Assembly: GCF_003362755.1 (NCBI RefSeq)
Contig: NZ_QKRA01000008.1
Location: 124,001-188,000, forward strand
Direction of reading: 5' to 3'
Length of the DNA: 64,000 bases
Origin: Marinomonas piezotolerans
GTDB lineage: Bacteria; Pseudomonadota; Gammaproteobacteria; Pseudomonadales; Marinomonadaceae
Shown here: positions 26,749 through 36,353 of the stretch, one piece after another
Layout: the number at the start of each line of letters is the position of its first letter
Position numbering within the stretch: position 1 is the stretch's first letter
Notes under the pieces: model-generated
What the model saw: the letters and a program-made list of their open reading frames with translations, nothing else
The model's database searches: none
What the model was told of the DNA's origin: nothing
Position numbers and translations under genes: made by a program

Positions 26749-28173
26749 TTAATCATCGCTGTCGTTGTTATCGATTCCCAACTCTTTAATTTTTCGTGTC
26801 AGGGTATTTCTCCCCCAGCCTAGCAATAATGATGCATCGCGACGACGACCAGCCGTGTGCGCTAAGGCTGTTTCTATCATAATACGCTCGAATTTTGGCA
26901 CTGCTTGTTCAAGGATGCCTTTTTGTCCGCTGGCAAGTGCGCTATCGACCCAATTTTTGAGCGAGTCTTCCCAAGAGCCAAATGGTCGCTCTGAAGGTGT
27001 GACGTTGAGTAATTCGGGCGGTAAATCCTCTATTAATACTTCCCGCCCTGATGCCATCACGATCAACCAACGACAAGTGTTTTCTAACTGACGAACATTA
27101 CCTGGCCAATCGAGTCTGCTAAGGTAGCTTTCAGTTTCCTTGGTAAGTAGCTTAGGCTCTACCGCGAGTTCTTCTGCAGCTAGACTCAAGAAATGGCGAG
27201 CAAGTTTTGGGATGTCTTCACGACGCTCTGCCAGTTTCGGCAAGTGGATACGAATAACATTTAAGCGGTGGAATAAGTCCTCACGGAATGATCCTTTTTC
27301 GACTAATCCCTCCAAATTTTGGTGAGTCGCAGCGATAATACGAACATCCACTTTGACAGGGGTGTGGCCGCCAACACGATAAAACTCGCCATCAGCTAAC
27401 ACACGTAGTAAACGGGTTTGGGTTTCCGCTGGCATATCGCCTATTTCATCGAGAAATAGCGTTCCGCCGTTGGCTTGCTCAAAACGCCCGCGACGCTGAG
27501 TATTTGCTCCTGTGAAAGCGCCTTTCTCATGTCCGAATAGTTCTGATTCAATGAGGTCGTGAGGGATGGCGGCCATATTTAGCGCAATAAAGGGGTTGCT
27601 GGCCCTAGGGCTATGGCGGTGAAGTGCCTGAGCCACCAGTTCTTTACCCGTTCCGGATTCACCATTGATCAGTACAGTGATGTTTGAATTTGCTAATCGT
27701 CCGATGGCTCGAAAAACCTCCTGCATTGCAGGGGCTTCACCAATGATTTCTTTTTGCTCAATCGGTTCAATAGCCTCGACTACAGCATCTGGTTTGGACT
27801 TTTTATGATGTAGAATGGCGCGTTTGATGAGACTAACCGCTTCTTCGACATCAAAAGGTTTAGGCAAGTATTCAAATGCGCCGCCTTGGTAGGAGGCCAC
27901 GGCACTTTCTAAATCGGAATGAGCTGTCATTATAATCACCGGTATGTAGGGGTGATCCTCTTGCAGTTTGTTAAGCAACGTCAGGCCATCCATTCCAGGC
28001 ATGCGTATATCACTGATAATGACGGTCGGTTCTTCTTTTCCGATCATATTCGCTAGCGCTTCGGCCGAGTCAAACAGGCGGCAGTTAATGCCTTCTTGTT
28101 CTAACGTCTTTTCCAATACCCAACGGATTGAGCGGTCATCATCGACGACCCAGACTGTTTCTTGTTGTGTCAT
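26749..28173 (-). CDS. ntrC: nitrogen regulation response regulator NtrC (NR(I))
   Basis: A sigma-54-dependent activator of 474 residues. The receiver domain has acidic DDD (11-13) and phospho-acceptor Asp55 (VIISDIRMPG). The AAA+ domain has Walker A GESGTGKE, the sigma-54 contact loop GAFTGA and FLDEIGDMP. A Fis-type helix-turn-helix closes the protein. Phosphorylated by NtrB under nitrogen limitation, it activates glnA and uptake genes; matching sites occur upstream of glnA. It is nine bases after ntrB. Confidence 0.96.
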   Translation of the reverse strand: MTQQETVWVVDDDRSIRWVLEKTLEQEGINCRLFDSAEALANMIGKEEPTVIISDIRMPGMDGLTLLNKLQEDHPYIPVIIMTAHSDLESAVASYQGGAFEYLPKPFDVEEAVSLIKRAILHHKKSKPDAVVEAIEPIEQKEIIGEAPAMQEVFRAIGRLANSNITVLINGESGTGKELVAQALHRHSPRASNPFIALNMAAIPHDLIESELFGHEKGAFTGANTQRRGRFEQANGGTLFLDEIGDMPAETQTRLLRVLADGEFYRVGGHTPVKVDVRIIAATHQNLEGLVEKGSFREDLFHRLNVIRIHLPKLAERREDIPKLARHFLSLAAEELAVEPKLLTKETESYLSRLDWPGNVRQLENTCRWLIVMASGREVLIEDLPPELLNVTPSERPFGSWEDSLKNWVDSALASGQKGILEQAVPKFERIMIETALAHTAGRRRDASLLLGWGRNTLTRKIKELGIDNNDSDD

Positions 28174-28182
28174 GTGTTCCTC

Positions 28183-29253
28183 CTAGCCTGTTACCGTCGG
28201 TTCGATCGGTATTAGGATATTAAATTCAGTATGCTGTGGCTGGCTCTTACATTCGATGATGCCTTGGTGTTGATGTATGACAGATTGGGCAATTGAAAGT
28301 CCTAGCCCTGTGCCATCTGCGCGACCGCTTACCATCGGATAAAAGAGCGTTTTCATAATGTTGTCTGGAATACCGGGACCATTGTCAGTGATGCCAATAC
28401 GACACACCAGTTTGTGTCGCTTTGCGCCGATGGTGAACTGACGCAGTGTGCGCGTCGTGACGCTGATACTTTTGTCGTTATTATCCGTTTGTGACAGTAA
28501 AGCTTGCATAGCATTGCGCATGACATTTAATACGGCTTGGATAAGCTGGGCTTCATCACCGACAACATCAGGAATACTGGGATCGTAATCCCGAATGAGT
28601 GAAATATGCCCTTCGGATTCAACAGATATCAGTTGGTTCACACGCTCAATCACTTTGTGAACGTTCAAGGGGCGGTACTGAGGCAGTTGGCGAGGCCCCA
28701 GCAAGCGATCTACTAAATCTCTTAGACGGTCAGACTCCTCAATAATCACTTGGGTATAATCTTTGAGGCCTTCATCGTTAAACACACGGCTAATGAGTTG
28801 CGCAGCTCCACGAATGCCTCCGAGAGGATTCTTTATTTCGTGTGCTAAGCCACGGATTAATTCTTTACTGGTTTGATGGTTGGCAATCAATTCGTCTTCT
28901 TGAGAGATGCGTTTCATCCGATCTCGTGGATGAAGTTCAATTAGGAGTGTATCGGTTCGGTTTAAAGCGCCCATAACGGGTGTGACATTGTAATCACATA
29001 GAATCGTTTTACCGGTAGTGAGTGTGATTTCCGCTTCTCGTTTGGTAAAAGCATGGCCTGATTCAATGGCTGCCAGCAGTGCGTCACGGCTTTCACTGTT
29101 TTCACAGAAAGCGGCGTTCAGATCTTGGCCGTATATGCGGCGACGGCTTACTTCTAGCATCATTTCTGCTGAGGGGTTGAGGTACTCAATACAGAGCTCT
29201 CGATTAAGCTGAAGCACCGCAGTGGATAAATGATCTATTAGCAAACTGTACAC
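28183..29253 (-). CDS. ntrB: nitrogen regulation sensor kinase NtrB (NR(II))
   Basis: A 356-residue soluble histidine kinase. The N-terminal PAS domain opens LLIDHLSTAVLQLN. The phosphorylated His138 is in GLAHEIKNPLGG, the N box is MRNAMQAL, and the G boxes are DNGPGIP and GTGLGLSIAQ. NtrB passes phosphate to NtrC and is switched to a phosphatase by the PII protein. The start codon is GTG at 29253, with only a weak ribosome binding site. An NtrC-type operator lies between glnA and this gene, suggesting autoregulation as in enteric bacteria. Confidence 0.95.
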   Translation of the reverse strand: MYSLLIDHLSTAVLQLNRELCIEYLNPSAEMMLEVSRRRIYGQDLNAAFCENSESRDALLAAIESGHAFTKREAEITLTTGKTILCDYNVTPVMGALNRTDTLLIELHPRDRMKRISQEDELIANHQTSKELIRGLAHEIKNPLGGIRGAAQLISRVFNDEGLKDYTQVIIEESDRLRDLVDRLLGPRQLPQYRPLNVHKVIERVNQLISVESEGHISLIRDYDPSIPDVVGDEAQLIQAVLNVMRNAMQALLSQTDNNDKSISVTTRTLRQFTIGAKRHKLVCRIGITDNGPGIPDNIMKTLFYPMVSGRADGTGLGLSIAQSVIHQHQGIIECKSQPQHTEFNILIPIEPTVTG

Positions 29254-29421
29254 TCTAAAGTGCCTCTTTATTTATTTGAAAAGAACGACGACATCCATTT
29301 TGACTCAGGGTGCGACTCTCAATGATGAGTGGCATTTTCGTTGTTGCAAAATACGAACCAACATTGGGCGTTTTTAACTACGCGTAATCTCTAGGTTGCG
29401 CAGGTAATTGAAAGATATCTG

Positions 29422-29438
29422 TGTTCTATTTTGGTGCA
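29422..29438. promoter_or_regulatory. NtrC-type binding site upstream of ntrB
   Basis: TGTTCTATTTTGGTGCA differs from the classical E. coli-type site TGCACTATTTTGGTGCA at only two positions. It lies about 170 bases upstream of ntrB and just after the glnA terminator. It is probably an operator for control of ntrBC by its own product. Confidence 0.6.
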
Positions 29439-29466
29439 GTGTTTTTCAGATGTCTAAGTTTGGGGC

Positions 29467-29498
29467 AAAAAAAAGCCCCAACTAAGGTCGGGGCTTTC
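29467..29498 (-). terminator. terminator after glnA
   Basis: On the minus strand AAAGCCCC-(10 bases)-GGGGCTTT is followed by TTTTT, starting 26 bases after the glnA stop. It separates glnA from ntrBC while still allowing some read-through. Confidence 0.85.
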
Positions 29499-29524
29499 GT
29501 TTACACTGCACGAGTGTTAAGCGA

Positions 29525-30931
29525 TTAAACGCTGTAGTAAAGATCGAACTCGATTGGATGAGTTGTCATGTTTACTAGTTCAACTTCTTCAGACTTAAGT
29601 GCGATGTAAGCATCAATCATGTCATCAGAGAATACGCCACCTTCTGTTAGGAATGCGCGGTCTTCGTCTAGGCATTTCAATGCTTCTTCTAGGCTGCCAG
29701 CAACCGTTGGGATCGCAAGTGCCTCTTCAGCAGGAAGGTCGTAAAGGTCTTTGTCTGCTGCATCGCCAGGGTGGATCTTGTTCTTGATACCGTCGATACC
29801 TGCCATCAACATTGCTGCGAAACATAGGTATGGGTTAGCGGTCGGATCTGCGAAACGTGCTTCAATACGCTTACCTTTAGGAGATGCAACGTATGGAATA
29901 CGGATAGATGCAGAACGGTTACGTGCAGAGTATGCAAGCATAACTGGTGCTTCAAAACCTGGAACAAGACGCTTGTAAGAGTTCGTAGAAGCGTTTGCGA
30001 AAGCGTTGATTGCTTTAGCGTGCTTGATGATACCGCCGATGTAGTAAAGAGCCATATCAGATAGACCAGCGTACTTGTCGCCAGCGAACTGGTTTTCGCC
30101 GTCTTTCCAGAAAGACTGGTGAACGTGCATACCAGAACCGTTATCACCAACGATTGGCTTAGGCATGAAAGTAGCTGTTTTGCCGTATGCGTGAGCAACG
30201 TTGTGTACGCAGTACTTCATTACCTGAACTTCGTCAGCTTTCTTAACTAGAGTGTTGAATTTAACACCGATTTCGTTTTGACCTGCAGTCGCAACTTCGT
30301 GGTGGTGTACTTCAACTTCTTGGCCCATCGCTTCGATAGCTGTACACATTGCTGTACGGATCTCGTGGTGAGAATCAACTGGTGGTACAGGGAAGTAGCC
30401 GCCTTTAACACGTGGACGGTGTCCAGTGTTGCCGCCTTCGAAAGACTTGTTTGTTGACCAAGCAGCTTCTTCAGAGTTGATCTCTACGCCACAGCCAGAC
30501 ATGTCTGCGTGCCATTTAACATCGTCAAAGATGAAGAATTCTGGCTCAGGACCAAAGAATGCTGTGTCACCCATACCTGTTGATTTCAGGAACTCTTCAG
30601 CGCGCAATGCGACAGAGCGTGGGTCACGGTCGTAACCTTGCATTGTTGCAGGCTCGATGATGTTACAACGTAAAATGATCGTTGAATCTTCAGTGAACAC
30701 GTCAAGGATCGCTGTGTCATCTTGAGGCATCATGATCATGTCAGACTCGTTGATACCTTTCCAGCCAGCGATAGAAGAACCATCAAACATTTGACCGTTT
30801 TCGAAGAATTCTTCATCAATGCCCGCAGCAGGAATGGTTACGTGCTGTTCTTTACCTTTGAAGTCTGTAAAGCGAAGGTCGATCCACTTTACGTCGTGTT
30901 CAGCAATCAAACTAAGAGTCTTGTTTGACAT
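29525..30931 (-). CDS. glnA: type I glutamine synthetase
   Basis: GlnA condenses glutamate and ammonia with ATP; dodecameric and cytoplasmic. The 468-residue protein has the metal and substrate signatures [30 protein letters not shown] and the NRSASIRIP box. The adenylylation site is Tyr397 in DKDLYDLP, so activity is expected to be tuned by GlnE. Upstream lie a near-consensus sigma-54 promoter and tandem NtrC sites, and downstream are ntrB and ntrC, so the whole nitrogen-control cassette is here. Confidence 0.98.
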   Translation of the reverse strand: MSNKTLSLIAEHDVKWIDLRFTDFKGKEQHVTIPAAGIDEEFFENGQMFDGSSIAGWKGINESDMIMMPQDDTAILDVFTEDSTIILRCNIIEPATMQGYDRDPRSVALRAEEFLKSTGMGDTAFFGPEPEFFIFDDVKWHADMSGCGVEINSEEAAWSTNKSFEGGNTGHRPRVKGGYFPVPPVDSHHEIRTAMCTAIEAMGQEVEVHHHEVATAGQNEIGVKFNTLVKKADEVQVMKYCVHNVAHAYGKTATFMPKPIVGDNGSGMHVHQSFWKDGENQFAGDKYAGLSDMALYYIGGIIKHAKAINAFANASTNSYKRLVPGFEAPVMLAYSARNRSASIRIPYVASPKGKRIEARFADPTANPYLCFAAMLMAGIDGIKNKIHPGDAADKDLYDLPAEEALAIPTVAGSLEEALKCLDEDRAFLTEGGVFSDDMIDAYIALKSEEVELVNMTTHPIEFDLYYSV

Positions 30932-31016
30932 AATGGTTCTCCAGTTTTGTTTAGTCGAAATGTCTTTCGGAACATGAGTTCTGCTTCAAGATGAAGCGCA
31001 ATTGTCAGGTTATAAA

Positions 31017-31031
31017 GCATATCCTGTGCCA
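31017..31031 (-). promoter_or_regulatory. sigma-54 promoter of glnA
   Basis: On the minus strand TGGCACAGGATATGC matches the -24/-12 consensus (GG and GC separated by exactly ten bases). It is about 86 bases upstream of the glnA start. Confidence 0.8.
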
Positions 31032-31136
31032 GAATTTTGGGCATGCCTAAAAACCCAATAAATTCAATTATTTGCGACTTACCGTTATTAAAAATACTAA
31101 ATTACGCACAATAAAAACCCGACGAAAATAAAATAT

Positions 31137-31183
31137 TGCATCCAAATGGTGCGATTGCATGGCTTTGTGTTCAGTTGTGGTGC
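31137..31183. promoter_or_regulatory. tandem NtrC enhancer sites for glnA
   Basis: Site one, TGCATCCAAATGGTGCG at 31137-31153, is close to the NtrC consensus. Site two at 31169-31183 has a perfect right half (TGGTGC) and a degenerate left half. Their centres are about 31 bases apart, three helical turns, and they lie 110-160 bases upstream of the glnA sigma-54 promoter, the geometry of the enteric glnA enhancer. Confidence 0.68.
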
Positions 31184-31195
31184 GATTGTTTGGGG

Positions 31196-31223
31196 TTGGT
31201 TTCGTATGAGATTGCTTTATACT
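31196..31223 (+). promoter_or_regulatory. sigma-70 promoter of thiI
   Basis: TTGGTT (31196-31201), a 16-base spacer and TATACT (31218-31223) precede the thiI ATG by 41 bases. The promoter starts only 13 bases after the second NtrC site, so the two divergent genes share a compact control region. Confidence 0.6.
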
Positions 31224-31264
31224 GTGCCCCCTTTAAATACAACTGTACGAAAATCACACACCCA

Positions 31265-32716
31265 ATGAAATTCATCGTCAAATTCTTCCCTGAAATCACC
31301 ATTAAAAGCCGCCCTGTACGCAAGGCATTTGTAAAGCAACTTCGTCACAATATTCGTCTTGTGTTACGTGAGCATGATGACAATGTGAAGGTTGCAGGGA
31401 ATTGGGACTTCATAGAGGTCTTATCTGAATGTGATGAAAAACGTTCTGAGTTCACTGAATCATTATCAAACATAGCGGGTATCGCGCATTTTCAATACGT
31501 TCGTGAGTTTCCCCTTACTGACTTGGACGGCATTGTTACAGAAGCCATGGCGTCCTATGCTGACATCTTGAAAGGGGCAGTATTTGCGGTGCGTGTTAAG
31601 CGTGTAGGAGCACATGACTTCACATCTGTCGAAGCGGAGCGCTATATTGGCGGATGTCTTAAGGCCCAAAGTGGTGCGCTGGCAGTGCGCTTGAAAAACC
31701 CTGAAGTGCTGGTCCCCATTGATATTCGCGATGACCGCGTTTGGATTATTGAGCAACGCGTTGAAGGGTTGGGTGGTTATCCGCTGGGCTCTCAGGATTC
31801 GGTACTATCGCTAATTTCAGGTGGTTATGATTCGACTGTAAGTTCCTATATGACCATGAGTCGTGGATTGAAAACGCATTTCTGCTTTTTCAATTTAGGT
31901 GGGGATGCCCATGAGATCGGTGTAAAACAAGTATCGCATTTCTTATGGAGTAAATATGGATCAGCGCTTGGCGTAAAATTCATAACAATCCCATTTGAGG
32001 AGGTAGTCGGCGAGATTTTGAATAACGTTGATAATGCTGAGATGGGTGTGGTGCTTAAGCGCATGATGTTGCGTGCTGCGTCCCAAGTAATGGAAGGTGT
32101 CAGTGCGAAAGCGCTGGTGACTGGGGAAAGTATTGCGCAAGTCTCAAGTCAAACGTTAGTCAATCTTAAAGTTATAGATGCGGTCACCGACGAACTTGTT
32201 TTACGTCCATTGGTGACCAGTAACAAACAAGAAATTATCGATACAGCAAAAGCGATTGGCACCGCGCCGTTTGCCGCGAGTATGCCCGAATTCTGTGGTG
32301 TGATCTCTGTCAAGCCAACAACTCGAGCGAAAATGCATCGGGTTGAACGAGAAGAGGCAAAGTTTGACTTTGATGTTCTGCAGCGTGCTGTTGATACCGC
32401 GCGTGTCATGTCGATTCAAGATGTCATAAAAGATGTTGACCAGCAGTATCAAGGTGATGTGCCTGTAGTGCGTATGCCAGTCGGTGATGAGATCATTGTT
32501 GATATTCGCCACCCCGATGAAGCTGAACGCCATCCAGTTAAAGTCTCGGGTCGCCCAGTGATGAATGTGCCATTTTTTACGTTGGGGACAAAGTGGCCGG
32601 ATTTAGAGCAAGGTAAAGACTACCTATTATACTGTGGTAAAGGCGTGATGAGTCGAATTCATGCTTCTCATTTGATGTCAAAAGGCTATCAAAATGTTGG
32701 GGTTTACTTGCCTTAG
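31265..32716 (+). CDS. thiI: tRNA 4-thiouridine synthase / thiamine sulfur carrier enzyme ThiI
   Basis: A 483-residue protein with an N-terminal ferredoxin-like/THUMP region, the PP-loop ATP site SLISGGYDSTVSS and a C-terminal rhodanese domain. The persulfide cysteine is in LLYCGKGVMSR (about residue 457), with its partner cysteine in MPEFCGVIS. It makes s4U8 in tRNA and can supply sulfur for the thiamine thiazole. The frame runs back to 31136 through the promoter; ATG at 31265 gives the family start MKFIVKFFPEITIKS. There is no clear Shine-Dalgarno. Divergent from glnA. Confidence 0.95.
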   Translation: MKFIVKFFPEITIKSRPVRKAFVKQLRHNIRLVLREHDDNVKVAGNWDFIEVLSECDEKRSEFTESLSNIAGIAHFQYVREFPLTDLDGIVTEAMASYADILKGAVFAVRVKRVGAHDFTSVEAERYIGGCLKAQSGALAVRLKNPEVLVPIDIRDDRVWIIEQRVEGLGGYPLGSQDSVLSLISGGYDSTVSSYMTMSRGLKTHFCFFNLGGDAHEIGVKQVSHFLWSKYGSALGVKFITIPFEEVVGEILNNVDNAEMGVVLKRMMLRAASQVMEGVSAKALVTGESIAQVSSQTLVNLKVIDAVTDELVLRPLVTSNKQEIIDTAKAIGTAPFAASMPEFCGVISVKPTTRAKMHRVEREEAKFDFDVLQRAVDTARVMSIQDVIKDVDQQYQGDVPVVRMPVGDEIIVDIRHPDEAERHPVKVSGRPVMNVPFFTLGTKWPDLEQGKDYLLYCGKGVMSRIHASHLMSKGYQNVGVYLP

Positions 32717-32773
32717 TTATTTTTGCACCAAGATGGCGCGCTTGGATGAGTGCGCTTTTCCCTTTTTCTATAG

Positions 32774-32953
32774 CCACCTGAAACACCCATTCAGATAAAT
32801 CAACGCATTGCTAACGCTGTTACTGTCAGCGCTGGCATTGTCGAAAAATGTCGTGATAACTCTGGCGCCTGTGATGAACTGTTTGTTTTGTCAGAAAAGA
32901 TGGAAGGCCTAGCTCAGCAGTTTTGGCGCCAAGTGACACGGCCCAAAAATTGA
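32774..32953 (+). pseudogene. remnant of a methyl-accepting chemotaxis protein C-terminus
   Basis: After a stop at 32771, an open frame without a start codon runs to TGA at 32953. Its translation (PIQINQRIANAVTVSAG, then CDELFVLSEKMEGLAQQF) resembles the extreme C-terminus of chemoreceptors, where QINQRIA-type helices end in a LAQ(E)MEQLVGQF-like segment. No upstream chemoreceptor sequence survives between thiI and this piece. The 434-base gap between thiI and typA also holds a weak hairpin with T-runs near 32736-32768. The chemoreceptor call is by resemblance. Confidence 0.45.
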
Positions 32954-33150
32954 TAACGGAACAGGTTGAGCAATCCTTGAATGGGGGACTTTTTTCGTCT
33001 TTTTTCGGGAACTTCATAGGAAGTTCACAAAGATAAGGGTACAATTGCGCGAATTTTACCCCGAATGAAGAATCGAGGCGGCATATAGCGTACCGAATCC
33101 CGCTAGTCTTGGTGGCCTCATTCAATGTCGCTTAATGCAGAGAAATTTTA

Positions 33151-34971
33151 ATGTCTAATGATATCAGTAAGTTACGTAACGTCGCGATCATCGCGCACGT
33201 TGACCATGGCAAAACGACACTTGTCGATCAGCTATTGAGCCAGTCAGGCACTTTGGACCGTAAAGAAATGGGTTCAGAGCGCATCATGGACTCAAATGAT
33301 CAAGAGAAAGAGCGTGGCATTACCATCCTTGCGAAAAACACCGCAATCAAATGGAATGATTACCGCATCAATATCGTTGACACACCTGGACACGCAGACT
33401 TCGGTGGCGAAGTAGAGCGCGTTTTGTCGATGGTTGACTCTGTTTTGTTGTTGGTTGATGCAGTGGACGGTCCAATGCCTCAAACACGCTTCGTAACTTC
33501 GAAAGCATTTGAGCGTGGTTTGCGTCCTATCGTTGTAATTAACAAGATCGACCGTCCAGGCTCTCGCCCTGATTGGGTTATGGATCAAGTATTTGATCTA
33601 TTTGATTCATTAGGTGCAACAGAAGAGCAGCTAGATTTTCCTGTCATTTACGCATCTGCGATTAACGGTATAGCAGGAAATGACCCTGAAGCGATGGCAG
33701 AGACCATGGAGCCTCTGTATCAAATGATCGTTGATAACGTGCCTGCGCCAGATGTAGATCCAGAAGCGCCGTTCCAAATGCAGGTATCTGCTTTGGATTA
33801 CGACCCGTATGTGGGCGTAATTGGTATCGGTCGTATCACACGCGGTAAGTTGTCTCCAAATCAGCAGGTTGTTGTTAAGTCGCGCGATGGTAATGAGCGC
33901 AAGGGTAAAGTCCTAAATGTTAAGGGCTACCACGGCCTTCAACGTGTTGATACTGACCAAGCGGCTGCTGGTGATATCGTTTGTATTAATGGTATCGATG
34001 GTTTGAGTATCTCGGATACATTGTGTAACCCAGAGTGTGTCGAAGCATTGCCTGCGCTGACGGTTGATGAGCCTACGGTAAGCATGACGTTTATGGTTAA
34101 CGATTCTCCTTTTGCGGGTAAAGAAGGTAAGTTCGTTACGTCACGTAATATCAAAGATCGTCTAGATCAAGAGCTGATTCACAACGTTGCGTTGCGCGTG
34201 CGCCAAGGTGACACCCCAGATAAATTCATCGTGTCAGGTCGTGGCGAGCTTCATTTGTCTGTATTGATTGAGAACATGCGTCGTGAAGGCTTTGAGCTTG
34301 GTGTGTCTCGTCCAGAAGTTGTTCAAAAAGAAGTTGATGGCAAAATTCAAGAGCCATTCGAGCAAGTAGTGATCGATGTAGAAGAGCAGCATCAAGGCTC
34401 TATCATGGAAGAGCTTGGTCTACGTAAAGCTGAGCTAACAAACATGGAGCCAGACGGTAAAGGGCGTGTGCGTTTAGAGTTTATTGCCCCTTCTCGTGGC
34501 CTGATTGGTTTCCGCGGTTTGTTCCTAACCCTGACATCGGGTTCTGGTATCATGACTAGCGTATTCGATCATTACGGTCCTGTGAAAGATGGCGATGTAA
34601 CGAGCCGTCAAAATGGTGTATTGATCAGCATGCTAACAGGTAAAACAGCTGCTTACGCATTGTTTAACTTGCAAAGCCGTGGTCGTATGTTCCTAGGTCA
34701 TGCGGTTGAAGTGTACGAAGGTCAGGTTATTGGTATTCACTCACGTGACAACGATCTGTCTGTTAACCCTGTAAAAGGTAAGCAGCTGACAAACGTTCGT
34801 GCATCTGGTACAGACGAAGCCTTGACGCTAACACCACCGATTCGTCACACTCTAGAGCAAGCGCTTGAATTTATCGAAGATGATGAGCTGGTAGAAGTCA
34901 CACCAGAAAGCATTCGTATTCGTAAGAAGTTGTTGACTGAAAACGAGCGTAAACGCGCTGGTCGTAAGTAA
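33151..34971 (+). CDS. typA: translational GTPase TypA/BipA
   Basis: A 606-residue ribosome-associated GTPase that supports 50S assembly and growth under cold or stress. The G domain has [15 protein letters not shown] (P-loop), [26 protein letters not shown] and [10 protein letters not shown]. Domains II, III and V follow, and the TypA-specific C-terminal domain contains [16 protein letters not shown]. It stands alone with a terminator after it. Codon use is more biased than its neighbours, fitting high expression. Confidence 0.97.
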   Translation: MSNDISKLRNVAIIAHVDHGKTTLVDQLLSQSGTLDRKEMGSERIMDSNDQEKERGITILAKNTAIKWNDYRINIVDTPGHADFGGEVERVLSMVDSVLLLVDAVDGPMPQTRFVTSKAFERGLRPIVVINKIDRPGSRPDWVMDQVFDLFDSLGATEEQLDFPVIYASAINGIAGNDPEAMAETMEPLYQMIVDNVPAPDVDPEAPFQMQVSALDYDPYVGVIGIGRITRGKLSPNQQVVVKSRDGNERKGKVLNVKGYHGLQRVDTDQAAAGDIVCINGIDGLSISDTLCNPECVEALPALTVDEPTVSMTFMVNDSPFAGKEGKFVTSRNIKDRLDQELIHNVALRVRQGDTPDKFIVSGRGELHLSVLIENMRREGFELGVSRPEVVQKEVDGKIQEPFEQVVIDVEEQHQGSIMEELGLRKAELTNMEPDGKGRVRLEFIAPSRGLIGFRGLFLTLTSGSGIMTSVFDHYGPVKDGDVTSRQNGVLISMLTGKTAAYALFNLQSRGRMFLGHAVEVYEGQVIGIHSRDNDLSVNPVKGKQLTNVRASGTDEALTLTPPIRHTLEQALEFIEDDELVEVTPESIRIRKKLLTENERKRAGRK

Positions 34972-35011
34972 TAGAGCAGCAGCAAATAGACCGTTAGGTC
35001 TTGAGCGGAAT

Positions 35012-35039
35012 AAAAGCGCCTTCGGGCGCTTTTATTTTG
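35012..35039 (+). terminator. terminator after typA
   Basis: AAAAGCGCC-TTC-GGGCGCTTTTATTTT is a compact GC stem with a T-rich tail, about 40 bases after typA and 43 before dtd. Confidence 0.85.
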
Positions 35040-35081
35040 TCTGAAATTTGAGTCATACAAATCAAGTTCGGTGGGGGTATT

Positions 35082-35516
35082 GTGAAAGTATTGGTACAGA
35101 GATCCTTAGCTGCGAGAGTGGTCGTTGAAGGTGAGGTGGTCGGAGAGATTGACCATGGGCAAGTCGTTCTGGTTGGAATTGAAAAGGGTGATACCGAAGC
35201 GGACACGCAACGCCTTGCTGATAAGCTACTTAAATACCGAATGTTTAGCGATGTCGAAGGCAAAATGAACCTGAATGTTCAGCAAGTTGCGGGCGGGGTG
35301 TTATTAATTTCTCAATTTACGTTGGCTGCAGAAACTAAGAAAGGACTGCGTCCAGGTTTTTCTACTGCTGCAATACCTGATGAGGCGGAGCGCTTGTTTA
35401 ATGACTTTGTGGGAAAAGTGAAAGCTCAATACAATAAAGTCGAGACAGGCTGCTTTGGGGCGGATATGAAAGTAGAGTTCACCAATGATGGCCCCGTTAC
35501 GTTTATGTTGGAGTAA
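35082..35516 (+). CDS. dtd: D-aminoacyl-tRNA deacylase
   Basis: Dtd frees tRNAs mischarged with D-amino acids. The 144-residue product has the family motifs LLISQFTLAAETKKG and, at the C-terminus, TNDGPVTFML (the cross-subunit Gly-Pro). It starts with GTG at 35082 after a GGGGG stretch. It follows typA in the same direction and converges on tatC. Confidence 0.95.
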   Translation: MKVLVQRSLAARVVVEGEVVGEIDHGQVVLVGIEKGDTEADTQRLADKLLKYRMFSDVEGKMNLNVQQVAGGVLLISQFTLAAETKKGLRPGFSTAAIPDEAERLFNDFVGKVKAQYNKVETGCFGADMKVEFTNDGPVTFMLE

Positions 35517-35568
35517 TCATTGGTGAAGGGTCATGCAGTGTGATTAGCAAAGTTTTTGAGTGCTAGGG

Positions 35569-36333
35569 TTAAGCCTGTTTAGCTTCGCTCTCTTCTTCGA
35601 TTTCTTCCTCTACAGGCACCGTCCGGCCAGCAATCAACCCCACTTCAAATAACAGCCACATTGGAATGGCTAGCAGTGTTTGCGAGAAGATGTCAGGAGG
35701 GGTGATCAGCATACCTACAACAAAGCAGCCTAAAAACACATAGGGACGTTTTTTAGATAATGTGGCAACTGTTGTAACGCCAGCTTTGATTAGAAGATAC
35801 GTGGCAACAGGTATTTCAAAGGTTACGCCAAAAGCAAAAAACAGCTTTAACACAAAGTTTAGATAATTGTTAATGTCTGTCATAACGGTGACTTCACCTG
35901 GTCCTACGGAGGTGAAGAAGCCAAAAATGAGCGGCAGTACGACAAAGTAGGCAAATGCGACGCCGAAGTAGAATAGCAGTACGCTGGAAATGAGTAGGGG
36001 GATAGCGATCCCTTTTTCTTCTTTGTACAACGCCGGCGCGATGAATGACCACGCTTGATACAGAATATATGGAACACCAATCAAGACCGACAGCGCAAAG
36101 GTTAACTTTAGAGGCGCTAAAAAAGGAGACGCTACTTCTGTGGCAATAAGAGAGCTTCCTTCTGGAAGCAATAAGCGTAATGGCTCAGAAATAAAGAGAT
36201 ATAGCTCATTGGCAAATGGATACATCCCACCAAATAAGATTAGCACCACCAAAATTGACTTCAATAAGCGATTTCTTAATTCGATCAGATGAGCAACTAA
36301 GGGGGCTTGTTGGGACGTTTGTTCTTCACTCAT
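35569..36333 (-). CDS. tatC: twin-arginine translocase subunit TatC
   Basis: A 254-residue inner-membrane protein with six hydrophobic segments. It carries the N-terminal HLIELRNRLLKS signature and FGVTFEIPVATYLL, with the glutamate that helps bind twin-arginine signal peptides. It is the core receptor of the Tat export system for folded proteins. Last of tatA-tatB-tatC on the minus strand; the C-terminal tail is unusually acidic (EEEIEEESEA). Confidence 0.96.
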   Translation of the reverse strand: MSEEQTSQQAPLVAHLIELRNRLLKSILVVLILFGGMYPFANELYLFISEPLRLLLPEGSSLIATEVASPFLAPLKLTFALSVLIGVPYILYQAWSFIAPALYKEEKGIAIPLLISSVLLFYFGVAFAYFVVLPLIFGFFTSVGPGEVTVMTDINNYLNFVLKLFFAFGVTFEIPVATYLLIKAGVTTVATLSKKRPYVFLGCFVVGMLITPPDIFSQTLLAIPMWLLFEVGLIAGRTVPVEEEIEEESEAKQA

Positions 36334-36353
36334 TACGGCAATTCCATGTACGT

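Noticed and set aside
29322-29345. sigma-54-like GTGGCAT...TTGCA near ntrB
   Set aside because: The GG and GC elements are 13 bases apart instead of 10, and it points away from ntrB.
29806-30198. 130-codon frame inside glnA in another frame
   Set aside because: Low-complexity Leu/Ser/Thr-rich translation, a shadow of glnA.
31136-31264. 43-residue extension of ThiI
   Set aside because: It contains the NtrC sites and the thiI promoter, and the family starts at MKFIVKFF.
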